This document shows, piece after piece, positions 34,528-44,233 of a stretch of DNA of 64,000 bases; within the stretch, counting starts at the first letter, position 1; each line of letters starts with the position of its first letter. The translations under genes and the position numbers were made by a program. The notes under the pieces are model-generated. The model worked only from the letters and a program-made list of their open reading frames with translations. It did not search any database and was not told the DNA's origin. This stretch comes from Xanthomonas sp. F10 (GTDB lineage Bacteria; Pseudomonadota; Gammaproteobacteria; Xanthomonadales; Xanthomonadaceae). The stretch is taken from assembly GCF_014206815.1 (NCBI RefSeq), contig NZ_JACHNP010000001.1, positions 124,001 through 188,000 of the forward strand. Reading direction: 5' to 3'.

Positions 34528-35715
34528 ATGAACGCCCACGCAGACATGCTGTCCACGGACGTCCTGATCGTGGGCGCCGGCCCCAGCGGGCTGGCGCTGC
34601 GCCTGGCCCTGGACCGCCTCGGGATCGCCTCGCTCCTGGTCGACCGGCATCCGGCTGGACTGAACACCTCGCGCGCCGCGGTGATCCATGCACGCACCCT
34701 GGAAGTGCTGGAACCGCTCGGCGTGGTGCCACGCCTGCTTGCGGCGGGCGTGCAGGCCACCCGGTTCCGCGTGCGCGACGGCGACCGGAGCCTGCTGCAG
34801 ATCGGCTTCGACGACCTGCCCTCGGCGCACCGGTATGCGCTGATGTGCCCGCAGAACGCCACCGAGGCGATTCTGGGCGATGGGCTGGCGCCAGACTCCG
34901 CCACGGTGTGGCGGCCGGCACGCCTGCTGTCGTTTGCGGAGACAGCCGACGGCGTCAGCGCCGATCTGGAACTGCCGGAGCAGCGCCAGCGGCGCGTCCA
35001 TGCGCAATGGATCGTCGGCTGCGACGGCGCGCACAGCGCCGTGCGCGAGGGCGCGGGGATCGCATTCCAGGGCGGCGACTACGCGCAGACCTTCGTGCTC
35101 GCCGATGTGCGCATGGCCTGGCCGCTGCCGCGCGAGGAGGTCAGCCTGTTCTTCTCGCCGCAGGGCCTGATGGTGGTGGCGCCGTTGCCGGAACCCGACG
35201 GCACGGCGGGCGATCGCCACCGGATCGTGGCGACGGTGGCGGACGCCATCGGGCCGCCGACGCTGGCGCAGATGCAGGCCGTGCTCGATGCGCGCGGGCC
35301 GCAAGGTGCGCGGACACGCATCGACGCGCTGCTGTGGAGTTCCGACTTCCATCTGCAGCACCGGGTGGCCGCGCAACTGCGCCGGGGGCGGGTGCTGCTG
35401 TGCGGCGATGCGGCGCACGTGCACAGCCCCGCCGGAGGCCAGGGCATGAATACCGGCATCCAGGACGCAATCGCCCTGGCGCCGGCGCTGCAGCGCGCGC
35501 TATGCCAGCACGATGAGCACGGCCTGGACGCGTGGGCGACCGGCCGCCGTCGCATCGCCCGCGGCGTGGTGCGCATGACCGACGCGATGACGCGCGCGGC
35601 CACGGCCACTGCGCCGGTGGCGCGCAGCGTTCGCAACGGCCTGCTCGGGTTGATCGATCATGCGCCGCCAATCCAACGCAGGCTGGCGGCCCGATTGGCC
35701 GAACTGGGCAACTGA
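34528..35715 (+). CDS. FAD-dependent aromatic monooxygenase (PHBH-like)
   Basis: 395 residues. The FAD-binding GxGxxG is VLIVGAGPSGLALRLAL (about 12-28), the DG motif is GCDGAHSAVRE (near 162) and the second FAD motif is CGDAAHVHSPAGGQGMNTGIQDA (near 290). These define the class A flavoprotein hydroxylases that hydroxylate phenolic or polyketide compounds using NAD(P)H and O2. The protein is shorter than PheA/TcmG-type members, lacking the thioredoxin-like C-terminal domain. AAAGG precedes the ATG. Likely controlled by the divergent TetR. Substrate unknown; resistance or degradation are both possible. Confidence 0.87.
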   Translation: MNAHADMLSTDVLIVGAGPSGLALRLALDRLGIASLLVDRHPAGLNTSRAAVIHARTLEVLEPLGVVPRLLAAGVQATRFRVRDGDRSLLQIGFDDLPSAHRYALMCPQNATEAILGDGLAPDSATVWRPARLLSFAETADGVSADLELPEQRQRRVHAQWIVGCDGAHSAVREGAGIAFQGGDYAQTFVLADVRMAWPLPREEVSLFFSPQGLMVVAPLPEPDGTAGDRHRIVATVADAIGPPTLAQMQAVLDARGPQGARTRIDALLWSSDFHLQHRVAAQLRRGRVLLCGDAAHVHSPAGGQGMNTGIQDAIALAPALQRALCQHDEHGLDAWATGRRRIARGVVRMTDAMTRAATATAPVARSVRNGLLGLIDHAPPIQRRLAARLAELGN

Positions 35716-35831
35716 GCGGCGAACCGCCGCTGCTCCGTAAAGGGACAGGAGCAGCGGGTCCTGGTCCTCCGTGGTGGAGGGCCGAGCACGCAGCGGCTAC
35801 GCGCGTGCGCAGCCCTGCGTGGAGGCCAGGC

Positions 35832-38573
35832 TCAGCTCAGCTGGCCGTGGCAGTGCTTGTACTTCTTGCCGCTGCCGCAGGGGCACGGATCGTTGCGGCC
35901 GACCTTCGGCGCTTCGCGGGTCACCTGCGCCACGGTCGGCGCCGCGGCGCCGCCGCCCTGCACCTGCTCGGCTTCCTCGTCGGCGCCGTAGCCGCCGGCA
36001 TCCTGGTGCTGGAACTGCGCCTGGCGCAGCTGCGCCTCCATCTGCTGGCGCTCCTGCGCCTCCAGCGCCGCCACTTCCTCCTCGCTGCGGATGCGCACCC
36101 GCGCCAGCAGGGTCACCACTTCGCGCTTGGCGTGCTCCAGCATCTCCGAGAACAGCTCGAAGGCTTCCTTCTTGTATTCCTGCTTGGGCTGCTTCTGCGC
36201 ATAGCCGCGCAGATGGATGCCCTGGCGCAGGTAGTCCATGCGCGCCAGGTGCTCCTTCCAGCTCTGGTCGAGCACGGTGAGCATCACGTGCTTCTCCAGC
36301 GCGCGCATGGTCTCGCTGCCGATCGCCGATTCCTTCTCGCGGAAATGGCGGTCCACTTCCTCGCGCACCTTCTCGACGATGCCGTCCGCGTCCAGTTCTT
36401 CCTGGCGCTTGACCAGGTCGCTGATCGACAGCGACAGGCCCAGTTCGCTCGCGAGCGTGGCTTCCAGGCCCGGCAGGTCCCACTGGTCGTCCACCGAATT
36501 CGGCGGCACGAAGCGCGACACGATGTCGTAGATCACGTCGTCGCGGATGCCGTCGACGTTCTCCTTCACCGACTCGGCGTCCAGCAGCTCGTCGCGCTGG
36601 GCGTAGATCACCTTGCGCTGGTCGTTGTTGACGTCGTCGAAGTCGAGCAGGTTCTTGCGGATGTCGAAGTTGTGCGCCTCGACCTTGCGCTGCGCCTTCT
36701 CGATCTGCCGGCTGACTAGCTTGTCCTCGATGACGTCGTCTTCCTTCATGCCCATCATGCGCATCGCCTTCTGCACCCAGTCCGAGGCGAAGATGCGCAT
36801 CAGGTTGTCTTCCAGCGACAGGTAGAAGCGCGAGGAACCCGGGTCGCCCTGGCGGCCGGAGCGGCCGCGCAGCTGGTTGTCGATACGCCGCGACTCGTGG
36901 CGCTCGGTGCCGATGATGTGCAGGCCGCCGGCGGCCTTGACCGCGTCGTGGCGCTCCTGCCAGGCCGCCTTCAGGCGGGCGCGCGTCGCGTCGTCAAGCT
37001 CCTCGCCCAGCGCATGCAGTTCGGCCTCCAGCGAGCCGCCGAGCACGATGTCGGTACCGCGGCCGGCCATGTTGGTGGCGATGGTCACCGCGCCCGGCTG
37101 GCCGGCGTTGGCGACGATCTGCGCTTCGCGCTCGTGCTGCTTGGCGTTGAGCACCTCGTGCTTCACGCCCGCCTTGCGCAGGTGCTCGGACAGCATCTCC
37201 GAGGTCTCGATCGAGGTGGTGCCGACCAGCACCGGCTGGCCGCGCTTGGCGCAGTCCTCGATGTCGGCCAGCACCGCGTTGAACTTGCCCTGGCGGTTGA
37301 GGAACACCTGGTCCGGCCAGTCCTTGCGGATGGTCGGGCGGTTGGTCGGGATCACCACCACTTCCAGGCCGTAGATGCTCTGGAACTCGTAGGCTTCGGT
37401 ATCGGCCGTACCGGTCATGCCGGACAGCTTCTTGTACATGCGGAACAGGTTCTGGAAGGTGATGCTGGCCAGCGTCTGGTTCTCGCGCTGCACCGGCACG
37501 CCTTCCTTCGCCTCCACCGCCTGGTGCAGGCCGTCGGACCAACGGCGACCCGGCAGGGTGCGGCCGGTGAACTCGTCCACGATCACCACTTCGCCGTCGC
37601 GCACGATGTAGTCGACGTCGCGCTGGTAGATCGCGTGGGCGCGCAGCGCGGCATTGAGGTGGTGGACCACGCTCAGGTTCTGCGCGCCATACAGGCGGTC
37701 TTCCTCGTCGGCGAGGATGCCGGCGGCGCGCAGCAGTTCTTCGGCGTGCTCCATGCCCGCTTCGGACAGGTGCACCTGCTTGCCCTTCTCGTCGACCCAG
37801 AAGTCGCCCTCGCCCTCTTCCGACTCCTGCTTGACCAGCTGCGGCACGATGCGGTTGACGCGGATGTACAGCTCCGGCGACTCGTCGGCCGGGCCGGAGA
37901 TGATCAGCGGGGTGCGCGCTTCGTCGATCAGGATCGAGTCGACTTCGTCGACGATGGCGTAGTTGAGCCCGCGCTGGAAGCGATCGGCCTTGGACAGCGC
38001 CATGTTGTCGCGCAGGTAGTCGAAGCCGAATTCGTTGTTGGTGCCGTAGGTGATGTCGGCGGCGTAGGCGGCGTGCTTGTCGCTGTGCGGCATGCCCGGG
38101 TACACCACGCCCACGGTCAGGCCCAGCCAGTTGTACAGCTTGCCCATCTGCGCGGCGTCGCGGCGCGCCAGGTAGTCGTTGACGGTGACCACGTGCACGC
38201 CCTTGTCTTCCAGCGCGTTGAGGTACACCGGCAGCGTCGCGACCAGGGTCTTGCCCTCGCCGGTGCGCATTTCCGCGATCTTGCCCAGGTGCAGGACCAT
38301 GCCGCCGATCAACTGCACGTCGTAGTGGCGCATGCCCAGCACGCGGCGGCTGGCCTCGCGGCACACCGCGAACGCTTCCGGCAGCACCTTGTCCAGGGTC
38401 TCGCCGCCGGCGATGCGCCCGCGCAGTTCCGGGGTCTTGGCCTGCAGCTGCTCGTCGGAGAGCTGCTCCATCTCCGGCTCCAGCGCATTGATCTTGGCGA
38501 CGATACGGTGGAGCTGGCGCAGTTGGCGCTCGTTGCGGCTACCGAAAACGCGAGTAAGCAGACTGTTGATCAT
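35832..38573 (-). CDS. secA: Preprotein translocase ATPase SecA
   Basis: 913 residues, normal length. The ATPase motor drives unfolded precursors through SecYEG. Seen are [14 protein letters not shown] (Walker A) near residue 105, the [16 protein letters not shown] Walker B region near 210, [18 protein letters not shown], and the C-terminal zinc motif [14 protein letters not shown] that binds SecB and lipid. ATG 38573 ([16 protein letters not shown]) is the family start; the frame extends upstream only into non-coding sequence. A terminator separates it from the M23 gene, so secA has its own promoter. Confidence 0.98.
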   Translation of the reverse strand: MINSLLTRVFGSRNERQLRQLHRIVAKINALEPEMEQLSDEQLQAKTPELRGRIAGGETLDKVLPEAFAVCREASRRVLGMRHYDVQLIGGMVLHLGKIAEMRTGEGKTLVATLPVYLNALEDKGVHVVTVNDYLARRDAAQMGKLYNWLGLTVGVVYPGMPHSDKHAAYAADITYGTNNEFGFDYLRDNMALSKADRFQRGLNYAIVDEVDSILIDEARTPLIISGPADESPELYIRVNRIVPQLVKQESEEGEGDFWVDEKGKQVHLSEAGMEHAEELLRAAGILADEEDRLYGAQNLSVVHHLNAALRAHAIYQRDVDYIVRDGEVVIVDEFTGRTLPGRRWSDGLHQAVEAKEGVPVQRENQTLASITFQNLFRMYKKLSGMTGTADTEAYEFQSIYGLEVVVIPTNRPTIRKDWPDQVFLNRQGKFNAVLADIEDCAKRGQPVLVGTTSIETSEMLSEHLRKAGVKHEVLNAKQHEREAQIVANAGQPGAVTIATNMAGRGTDIVLGGSLEAELHALGEELDDATRARLKAAWQERHDAVKAAGGLHIIGTERHESRRIDNQLRGRSGRQGDPGSSRFYLSLEDNLMRIFASDWVQKAMRMMGMKEDDVIEDKLVSRQIEKAQRKVEAHNFDIRKNLLDFDDVNNDQRKVIYAQRDELLDAESVKENVDGIRDDVIYDIVSRFVPPNSVDDQWDLPGLEATLASELGLSLSISDLVKRQEELDADGIVEKVREEVDRHFREKESAIGSETMRALEKHVMLTVLDQSWKEHLARMDYLRQGIHLRGYAQKQPKQEYKKEAFELFSEMLEHAKREVVTLLARVRIRSEEEVAALEAQERQQMEAQLRQAQFQHQDAGGYGADEEAEQVQGGGAAAPTVAQVTREAPKVGRNDPCPCGSGKKYKHCHGQLS

Positions 38574-38642
38574 TGAAGGAACCGGTTGGAAAGGAACGCC
38601 TCGGCGGCCCGATCCCCAGGGAATCGACGGGCCGCAAACGAA

Positions 38643-38663
38643 ACAGGGCGCGAGGCGCCCTGT
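38643..38663 (-). terminator. Intrinsic terminator of the M23 peptidase gene
   Basis: ACAGGGCGC-CTC-GCGCCCTGT on the minus strand, followed by TTCGTTT, 70 nt after the M23 stop. Confidence 0.7.
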
Positions 38664-38733
38664 CGATGGCAAAGCACATTGTAGCTTGGGGCGGGGCCCG
38701 GCGATTCAATGCCGGCACACCGCCCTGCCGGAC

Positions 38734-39681
38734 TCAGCCGCGGCCGCGGCGGCCCACCGGAATGGCGCCATCGCCGAGGAACTTGGCCGGGTTCACCACC
38801 ACCCCGTCCTTCCACACCTCGAAATGCACGTGGGCACCGGTGGAACGGCCGGTGGAGCCGGCCTTGGCCACTTCCTGGCCGACCCGCACCAGGTCGCCGA
38901 CCTTCACCGACAGTCGCGAATTGTGCGCGTAGCGGGTGACATAGCCATTGCCGTGATCGACCTCGACCACGTTGCCGTAGCCGCCGCGCACGCCGGAGTA
39001 GCTGACCACGCCGTCGGCCACCGCCAGCACCGGGTCGCCGACGTTGGCGTGGAAGTCGATGCCCTTGTGGTTGCCGGTGCCGCGGCCGAACGGATCGGCG
39101 CGGCCGCCGAAGGCCGAGGTGATGTAGCTGTTGCGGATCGGCATCCGCGAAGGCACCGCGTTCTGGTCCAGCTGATGGTCGAACAGCAGCGATTCCAGTA
39201 CCGACAGCTGCTGGCCGGAGGTGGCGAACTGCTGCTGCAGCCCGTCCAGTTCCTTGCCCAGCTGCTGCGCCGGCATGTCGTGGCTGGGCTCGTCGTCGCC
39301 GCCACCGACGCCGACCGGCTGGTCGAAGTCGAACTCGCCGTCCTGCAGCTTGCCCATGCGGGTCAGACGCTCGCCGAGCGCATTGAGCCGGGTCGCCTGC
39401 GCCTGCAGTTCGCCCAGCCGCGCGGCCAGGGCGTTGACCTGGGTCTGCGCGTCGCGGCGCACCTGCGCCAGCTCCTGGTCCTGCCGCTCGAGCTTGGCGC
39501 GCAGTTGCGCCGAACCACCCCACCCGGCCGCAGCGCTGACGCCGATGCCGAGTACCATGCCGAGGCCGAGCACGGTACCGAGCGCGGCGAGGGGGCGGCG
39601 ATCGGCGAATTCGCGCAATCGCCACGGCAACGTCTTGACCCCCTTTTCACTGGAACGGATTACGATCTTCTTGAACGTCAT
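38734..39681 (-). CDS. Membrane-anchored M23 metallopeptidase
   Basis: 315 residues from ATG 39681. One N-terminal membrane segment (ALGTVLGLGMVLGIGVSAAAG) is followed by a coiled coil (about 60-110: LRAKLERQDQELAQVRRDAQTQVNALAARLGELQAQ) and a C-terminal LytM domain with zinc ligands in NHKGIDFHA and HVHFEVW. The family cuts peptidoglycan crossbridges or activates amidases at the cell wall. An upstream ATG at 39693 shares bases with the dciA start on the other strand. It ends in a terminator and lies ahead of secA. Confidence 0.88.
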   Translation of the reverse strand: MTFKKIVIRSSEKGVKTLPWRLREFADRRPLAALGTVLGLGMVLGIGVSAAAGWGGSAQLRAKLERQDQELAQVRRDAQTQVNALAARLGELQAQATRLNALGERLTRMGKLQDGEFDFDQPVGVGGGDDEPSHDMPAQQLGKELDGLQQQFATSGQQLSVLESLLFDHQLDQNAVPSRMPIRNSYITSAFGGRADPFGRGTGNHKGIDFHANVGDPVLAVADGVVSYSGVRGGYGNVVEVDHGNGYVTRYAHNSRLSVKVGDLVRVGQEVAKAGSTGRSTGAHVHFEVWKDGVVVNPAKFLGDGAIPVGRRGRG

Positions 39682-39691
39682 ATGAGTTTTC

Positions 39692-40168
39692 ATGTCTAAG
39701 CGAAAGTCCGGCGAAGGCCATACCGCCACGCCGCAGCCGGCACTGGACGCCGCACTGGCGGACAAGGCGGGCGACCCGTTGCGCCGCGCCCTGTGGCTCG
39801 ACGCGCTGGACCGGCAGTTACGCCCCCATCTGCCGCCGAACCTGGCCTCCCGTTGCCGGTTGGCCAATGTGAACGGCGAACAGCTCGTTTTTCTCGTTGA
39901 GTCTCCGGTCTGGCACGCCCGGGTCAGGCTGGCCGAGGCCGACATCCTTGCTGCGGCCCGTTCCCTCGGGCTGAAAGTCACCAAAGTGACCGTCAAGACG
40001 GCGACTGCGCCCGCGCATTCCCCAATGCAGCAGGCAAGAAGCACGCCAGCTCCGGTTTCCGCGGCCACGCACAAGGGCTTGCGCGAGGCCCTGGCTTCCC
40101 TGCAGGACGTCGTCTCCGCGACGCCTGATGCGACCACGGGCTCCGACCGTGGCCGTCGACGTACGTAG
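39692..40168 (+). CDS. dciA: DciA family (DUF721) helicase-loader-type protein
   Basis: 158 residues. The core LWLDALDRQLRPHLPPNLASRCRLANVNGEQLVFLVESPVWHARVRLAEADILAAAR is a KH-like DUF721 domain; LVFLVESPVWHARVRL is the characteristic stretch. DciA assists loading of the replicative helicase DnaB in bacteria that lack DnaC. The C-terminal 50 residues are low-complexity. The gene lies between lpxC and M23/secA, its usual place in this group. No clear ribosome site is visible, and its ATG overlaps a potential M23 start on the opposite strand. Confidence 0.83.
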   Translation: MSKRKSGEGHTATPQPALDAALADKAGDPLRRALWLDALDRQLRPHLPPNLASRCRLANVNGEQLVFLVESPVWHARVRLAEADILAAARSLGLKVTKVTVKTATAPAHSPMQQARSTPAPVSAATHKGLREALASLQDVVSATPDATTGSDRGRRRT

Positions 40169-40314
40169 ACAGACACGCCGCGACCGACGCATCCTAGCGG
40201 GCGCCAGGCGTCAGGTCGTTACCGATTCGTTAAATCGACGTTAAGGGAAAAAGAAGAACCGGCCGATTGCCGATTCCGTGATACCCACCCGGCCGTCGGC
40301 CAGGCTTAACGGGT

Positions 40315-41229
40315 TCAGGCGTAAGCCGCAGCCCCGTAGGCCACCGGCGCCTGCTGCGCTGCGGATTCGAAGCTGACCCACTCCCACGCCGCCTGTTCGG
40401 CGAGCAGGGCGCGCACCAGCTTGTTGTTCAGCGCATGACCGGACTTGTAGCCCTCGTAGGCGCCCAGGATCGGGCCGCCGGCCAGGTACAGGTCTCCGAT
40501 CGCATCGAGGATCTTGTGGCGCACGAACTCGTCGGCGTAGCGCAGGCCGTCGTCGTTGAGCACGCGGAACTCGTCGAGCACGATGGCGTTGTCCATCGAA
40601 CCGCCCAGGCCGAGATTGCGCTCGCGCATGTACTCCAAGTCGCGCATGAAGCCGAAGGTGCGCGCGCGGGAGATTTCCTTGATGTAGGCCATCGTCGAGA
40701 ACTCGATTTCCTGGCGCGACTGCTTGGCCGGGATCATCGGGTGATCGAACTGGATGGTGAAGCCGAGCTTGTAGCCACCGTCGTAGGGCACGAAGCGGGC
40801 GATCTTGTCGCCGTCGCGTACTTCCACCTCGCGCTTGATGCGGATGAAGCGCTTGGCCTTGCCCTGCTCGACGATGCCCGCCGACTGCAGCAGGAACACG
40901 AACGGACCTGCCGAGCCGTCCATGATCGGCAACTCGGCCGAGGACAGTTCGACGATGGCGTTGTCCACGCCGAGGCCGGCCATCGCCGACATCAGGTGCT
41001 CCACCGTCTGGATCTTGGCCTGGCCGCGGCTCAGGCCGGTACACAGCGTGGTCTCGGTGACCAGCTCGGCATCGGCAGGCACGTCCACCGCCGGATCCAG
41101 GTCCACGCGTCGGAACACGATGCCGTGGTCGGCCGGTGCGGGGCGCAGGGTCATGTAGACCTTGTCGCCGCTGTGCAGGCCCACGCCGGTGGCGCGGATC
41201 GTGTTCTTGAGGGTGCGTTGCTGGGTCAT
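40315..41229 (-). CDS. lpxC: UDP-3-O-acyl-N-acetylglucosamine deacetylase
   Basis: 304 residues. It performs the committed, zinc-dependent step of lipid A synthesis. Seen are [19 protein letters not shown], the zinc-binding VEHLMSA (residue His79 region), [37 protein letters not shown] and the C-terminal [16 protein letters not shown] with further zinc ligands His and Asp, plus KSGHALNN. The promoter lies at 41281-41310. It follows the dcw cluster but is cut off from ftsZ by a terminator, so it is separately transcribed. Confidence 0.98.
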   Translation of the reverse strand: MTQQRTLKNTIRATGVGLHSGDKVYMTLRPAPADHGIVFRRVDLDPAVDVPADAELVTETTLCTGLSRGQAKIQTVEHLMSAMAGLGVDNAIVELSSAELPIMDGSAGPFVFLLQSAGIVEQGKAKRFIRIKREVEVRDGDKIARFVPYDGGYKLGFTIQFDHPMIPAKQSRQEIEFSTMAYIKEISRARTFGFMRDLEYMRERNLGLGGSMDNAIVLDEFRVLNDDGLRYADEFVRHKILDAIGDLYLAGGPILGAYEGYKSGHALNNKLVRALLAEQAAWEWVSFESAAQQAPVAYGAAAYA

Positions 41230-41280
41230 GGCAGACAGTCTGGGAACGTCTGTTCGCACGGGAACTGAACAGACAACGAG

Positions 41281-41310
41281 AATATCACGCGTTTAGCCAA
41301 ATTTTAACAA
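41281..41310 (-). promoter_or_regulatory. Promoter of lpxC
   Basis: On the minus strand TTGTTA (41310-41305) and GATATT (41286-41281) are separated by 18 nt, in an AT-rich stretch (AAATTTGGC) unusual here, about 50 nt ahead of the lpxC ATG. Confidence 0.65.
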
Positions 41311-41365
41311 AGCGGTCACAGCATCCCATGGTTGCAACGCTGGCCCGTGCCGGCGTCGCGGTCGC

Positions 41366-41396
41366 AAAAACCTGCCGGGTCGCGAGGACCCGGCAG
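41366..41396 (-). terminator. Terminator at the end of the dcw cluster
   Basis: CTGCCGGGTC-CTCGC-GACCCGGCAG on the minus strand, followed by GTTTTTGC. A 10-bp stem with a U-run, 86 nt past the ftsZ stop. Confidence 0.9.
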
Positions 41397-41481
41397 CAAG
41401 GGACACGGCGCGCCGGTCAGGGAGGCGCTCCCGGACGGCGGTATTGCGGGCCGGCGCGGACGCCGGCCGATGACGCAGACC

Positions 41482-42708
41482 TCAGTCGGCCTGGCGGCGC
41501 AGAAACGCCGGGATGTCCAGGTAGTCGCTCGGCAGATCGGCCGCGGCCGGCGCCGGTGCGGACGCCGCCGCGCTCATGCCGTCGCCGCTCGGACGACGCA
41601 GGCCCAGGCCCATCGCACCGCCGACCGCCTTGGACACGGCGTCGCCGCCATGCTCGAAGTCGCCGAACTCCGGCTGGCCGGTGGTGGCGTTGCGCACCAG
41701 CTTGATCGGCGCGCGCTGTTCCGGGCGCTGCGACTGGCGCGACACCGCACGGTTCAGGCCGGTGGCGACCACGGTCACGCGCACTTCGTCCTGCATGTCC
41801 GGATCCAGCACGGTGCCGACCACCACGGTGGCGTCCTCGGAGGAGAAGCCTTCGATGGTGCGGCCGATCTCGTCGAACTCGGCCATGGTGAAGTCCGGGC
41901 CGGCTGTGATGTTGACCAGGATGCCGTTGGCGCCGGCCAGGTTGACGTCGTCCAGCAGCGGGTTCTGGATCGCCGCTTCGGCGGCGGCCTGCGCGCGGTC
42001 GTCGCCGCGGGCCGAGCCGGTGCCCATCATCGCCAGGCCCATTTCCGACATCACGGTGCGCACGTCGGCGAAGTCGACGTTGATCAGGCCCGGACGCACG
42101 ATCAGGTCGGCGATGCCCTGCACCGCGCCCTGCAGCACGTCGTTGGCGGCGCGGAACGCCTGGATCATGGTGGCGTTGCGGCCGAGCACGGTGATCAGCT
42201 TTTCATTCGGAATGGTGATCAGCGAGTCGCAGTGCTGGCTCAGTTCCTCGATGCCCTTCAGCGCCACCTGCATGCGGCGGCGGCCTTCGAACGGGAACGG
42301 CTTGGTGACCACGGCCACGGTCAGGATGCCCATCTCCTTGGCCAGCTGCGCCACCACCGGCGCGGCGCCGGTGCCGGTGCCGCCGCCCATGCCGGCGGTG
42401 ATGAAAACCATGTCCGCGCCCTGCAGCGCGTCCATGATGCGCTCGCGGTCTTCCAGCGCGGCCTGGCGGCCGACTTCCGGGTTCGCGCCCGCGCCCAGGC
42501 CCTTGGTGACGTTGGTGCCGAGCTGCAGCTGCAGCTTGGCGCCGCAGTTCTTGATCGCCTGCGAGTCGGTGTTGGCGGTGATGAATTCCACGCCGTCCAC
42601 GCTGCTGCTGACCATGTGCGCGACCGCGTTGCCGCCGCCGCCGCCCACGCCAACGACCTTGATCACTGCATTGGGTGCCATCTTTTCAATCAGTTCGAAA
42701 TGCGCCAT
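41482..42708 (-). CDS. ftsZ: Cell-division GTPase FtsZ
   Basis: 408 residues. It polymerises into the Z ring at midcell. The GTP-binding tubulin signature is [20 protein letters not shown] (about 105-124). [15 protein letters not shown] near the N terminus and the T7 loop NVDFADVR are also intact. The C-terminal peptide [14 protein letters not shown] is the conserved tail that binds FtsA and ZipA. GAGGAAA precedes the ATG. Unlike most dcw genes here it does not overlap its upstream neighbour: a 289-bp repeat-filled gap separates it from ftsA, where an own promoter may lie. Confidence 0.99.
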   Translation of the reverse strand: MAHFELIEKMAPNAVIKVVGVGGGGGNAVAHMVSSSVDGVEFITANTDSQAIKNCGAKLQLQLGTNVTKGLGAGANPEVGRQAALEDRERIMDALQGADMVFITAGMGGGTGTGAAPVVAQLAKEMGILTVAVVTKPFPFEGRRRMQVALKGIEELSQHCDSLITIPNEKLITVLGRNATMIQAFRAANDVLQGAVQGIADLIVRPGLINVDFADVRTVMSEMGLAMMGTGSARGDDRAQAAAEAAIQNPLLDDVNLAGANGILVNITAGPDFTMAEFDEIGRTIEGFSSEDATVVVGTVLDPDMQDEVRVTVVATGLNRAVSRQSQRPEQRAPIKLVRNATTGQPEFGDFEHGGDAVSKAVGGAMGLGLRRPSGDGMSAAASAPAPAAADLPSDYLDIPAFLRRQAD

Positions 42709-42721
42709 GTCCGTTTCCTCT

Positions 42722-42992
42722 TTGAGCCGGGATTCGGGATTCGGGATTGGGGATTCGGAAGTGCTCCGATCCTGCATCCCGCCTCTCCGTCCGGCGAGTG
42801 TTGTTGTTTGGATGCCGGGATTGGGGATTCGGGATTGGGGATCCGCAAAAGCGGCCCTCCAGTCCCATGCCCTGCTCCGCGGCGGAATCACTGCAAAAAA
42901 ACCCTATCGCCTGCCTGCCTACCGCTCTCTACTCTCTCTCTGCCTACCGCTGTTGCTCCCACCAATCCCGAATCTCGAATTCCCAATCCCGG
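42722..42992. repeat. GGGATT-type repeat arrays between ftsA and ftsZ
   Basis: Two direct arrays of GGGATTCGGGATTGGGG-type units (42725-42757 and 42814-42843) and one inverted array (42963-42992), with a pyrimidine-rich stretch CTCTCTACTCTCTCTCTGCC between. The gap has apparently grown by insertion of one or more such elements. It includes no supported gene. Confidence 0.8.
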
Positions 42993-42997
42993 CTCCA

Positions 42998-44233
42998 TCA
43001 GAACTCGCCGCGATACCAGTTCTTCAATTTCTTGAACAAGCTGCCGGCGCGGCCGGTCGGCAGCGACGGGCGGCGCGGGTGTTCGATCTGGCTGCCCATC
43101 AGCAGCAGGCCCACGCCGGTGGCGTGGACCGGGTTGCCGACGACTTCGCCCAGGCCGGTGACGTGCTGGGGAATGCCCACGCGCACCGGCATCTGCACCA
43201 TTTCCTCGGCCAGTTCGACCACGCCTTCCATCTTCGAGGCGCCGCCGGTGAGCACCATGCCGGCGCGCACCAGTTCCTCGAAGCCGGAGCGGCGCAGTTC
43301 GGCCTGCACCATCTCGAAGATTTCCTCGTAGCGGCCCTGCACCGCCTGCGCCAGCGAATGGCGCGGCATGCGCCGCGGCGGGCGGTCGCCGACGCTGGGC
43401 ACCTGGATGCTTTCTTCCGCGGTGGCCAGCTGCGCCAGCGCGCAGGCGTAGCGCACCTTGATCTGCTCGGCTTCCGGGGTCGGCGTGCGCAGCATGTGCG
43501 CGATGTCGTTGGTGACATGGTCGCCGGCGATCGGCAGCGAGGCGGTGTGGCAGATCGCGCCCTGCACGAACACCGCCAGATCGGTGGTGCCGGCGCCCAT
43601 GTCCACCAGCACCACGCCCAGCTCGCGCTCGTCGGCGGTCAGCACCGCCACCGAGGACGCCAGCGAGGACAGGATCAGGTCGTCCACCTGCAGGCCGCAG
43701 CGCTGCACGCACTTGCTGATGTTGGCCGCGGCCGACTGCGCGCACACCACCAGGTGCGCGTGCACCTCCAGGCGCACACCGGTCATGCCGACCGGGTTGC
43801 GGATGCCTTCCTGCGAATCGTCCAGCACATACTCGCGCGGGATCGCGTGGAGGATGCGCTGGTCGGCCGGGATCGCCACCGCCTTGGCCGCTTCCAGCAC
43901 GCGATCCAGATCGTTCCAGGTCACCTCGCCGTCGCGGATCGGGACGATGCCCGGCGAGTTCTTGCACTGCACGTGGTTGCCGGAGATCGACGCGTACACA
44001 GAGCGGATCTCGCAGCCGGCCATCAGCTCGGCTTCCTCGATCGCGCGCTGGATCGACTGCACGGTGGATTCGATGTCCACGACCACGCCGCGCTTGAGGC
44101 CGCGCGACTCGTGCGAACCGATGCCGATCACCTCGATCGGATTGCCGGGCGAGTATTCGCCGACCAGCGCGACGACCTTGGAGGTGCCGATGTCCAGTCC
44201 AACGATGAGGGATTTGTCGCCTTTGCGGTTCAT
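42998..44233 (-). CDS. ftsA: Cell-division protein FtsA
   Basis: 411 residues, actin-like ATPase that tethers FtsZ to the membrane. Seen are IVGLDIGTSKVVALVGE (phosphate 1), VDMGAGTTDLAVFVQG (phosphate 2) and MVLTGGASKMEGV (adenosine motif). The C-terminal LFKKLKNWYRGEF is the amphipathic membrane-targeting helix. It starts in an ATGA overlap with ftsQ. The region between ftsA and ftsZ is expanded by repeats. Confidence 0.98.
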   Translation of the reverse strand: MNRKGDKSLIVGLDIGTSKVVALVGEYSPGNPIEVIGIGSHESRGLKRGVVVDIESTVQSIQRAIEEAELMAGCEIRSVYASISGNHVQCKNSPGIVPIRDGEVTWNDLDRVLEAAKAVAIPADQRILHAIPREYVLDDSQEGIRNPVGMTGVRLEVHAHLVVCAQSAAANISKCVQRCGLQVDDLILSSLASSVAVLTADERELGVVLVDMGAGTTDLAVFVQGAICHTASLPIAGDHVTNDIAHMLRTPTPEAEQIKVRYACALAQLATAEESIQVPSVGDRPPRRMPRHSLAQAVQGRYEEIFEMVQAELRRSGFEELVRAGMVLTGGASKMEGVVELAEEMVQMPVRVGIPQHVTGLGEVVGNPVHATGVGLLLMGSQIEHPRRPSLPTGRAGSLFKKLKNWYRGEF

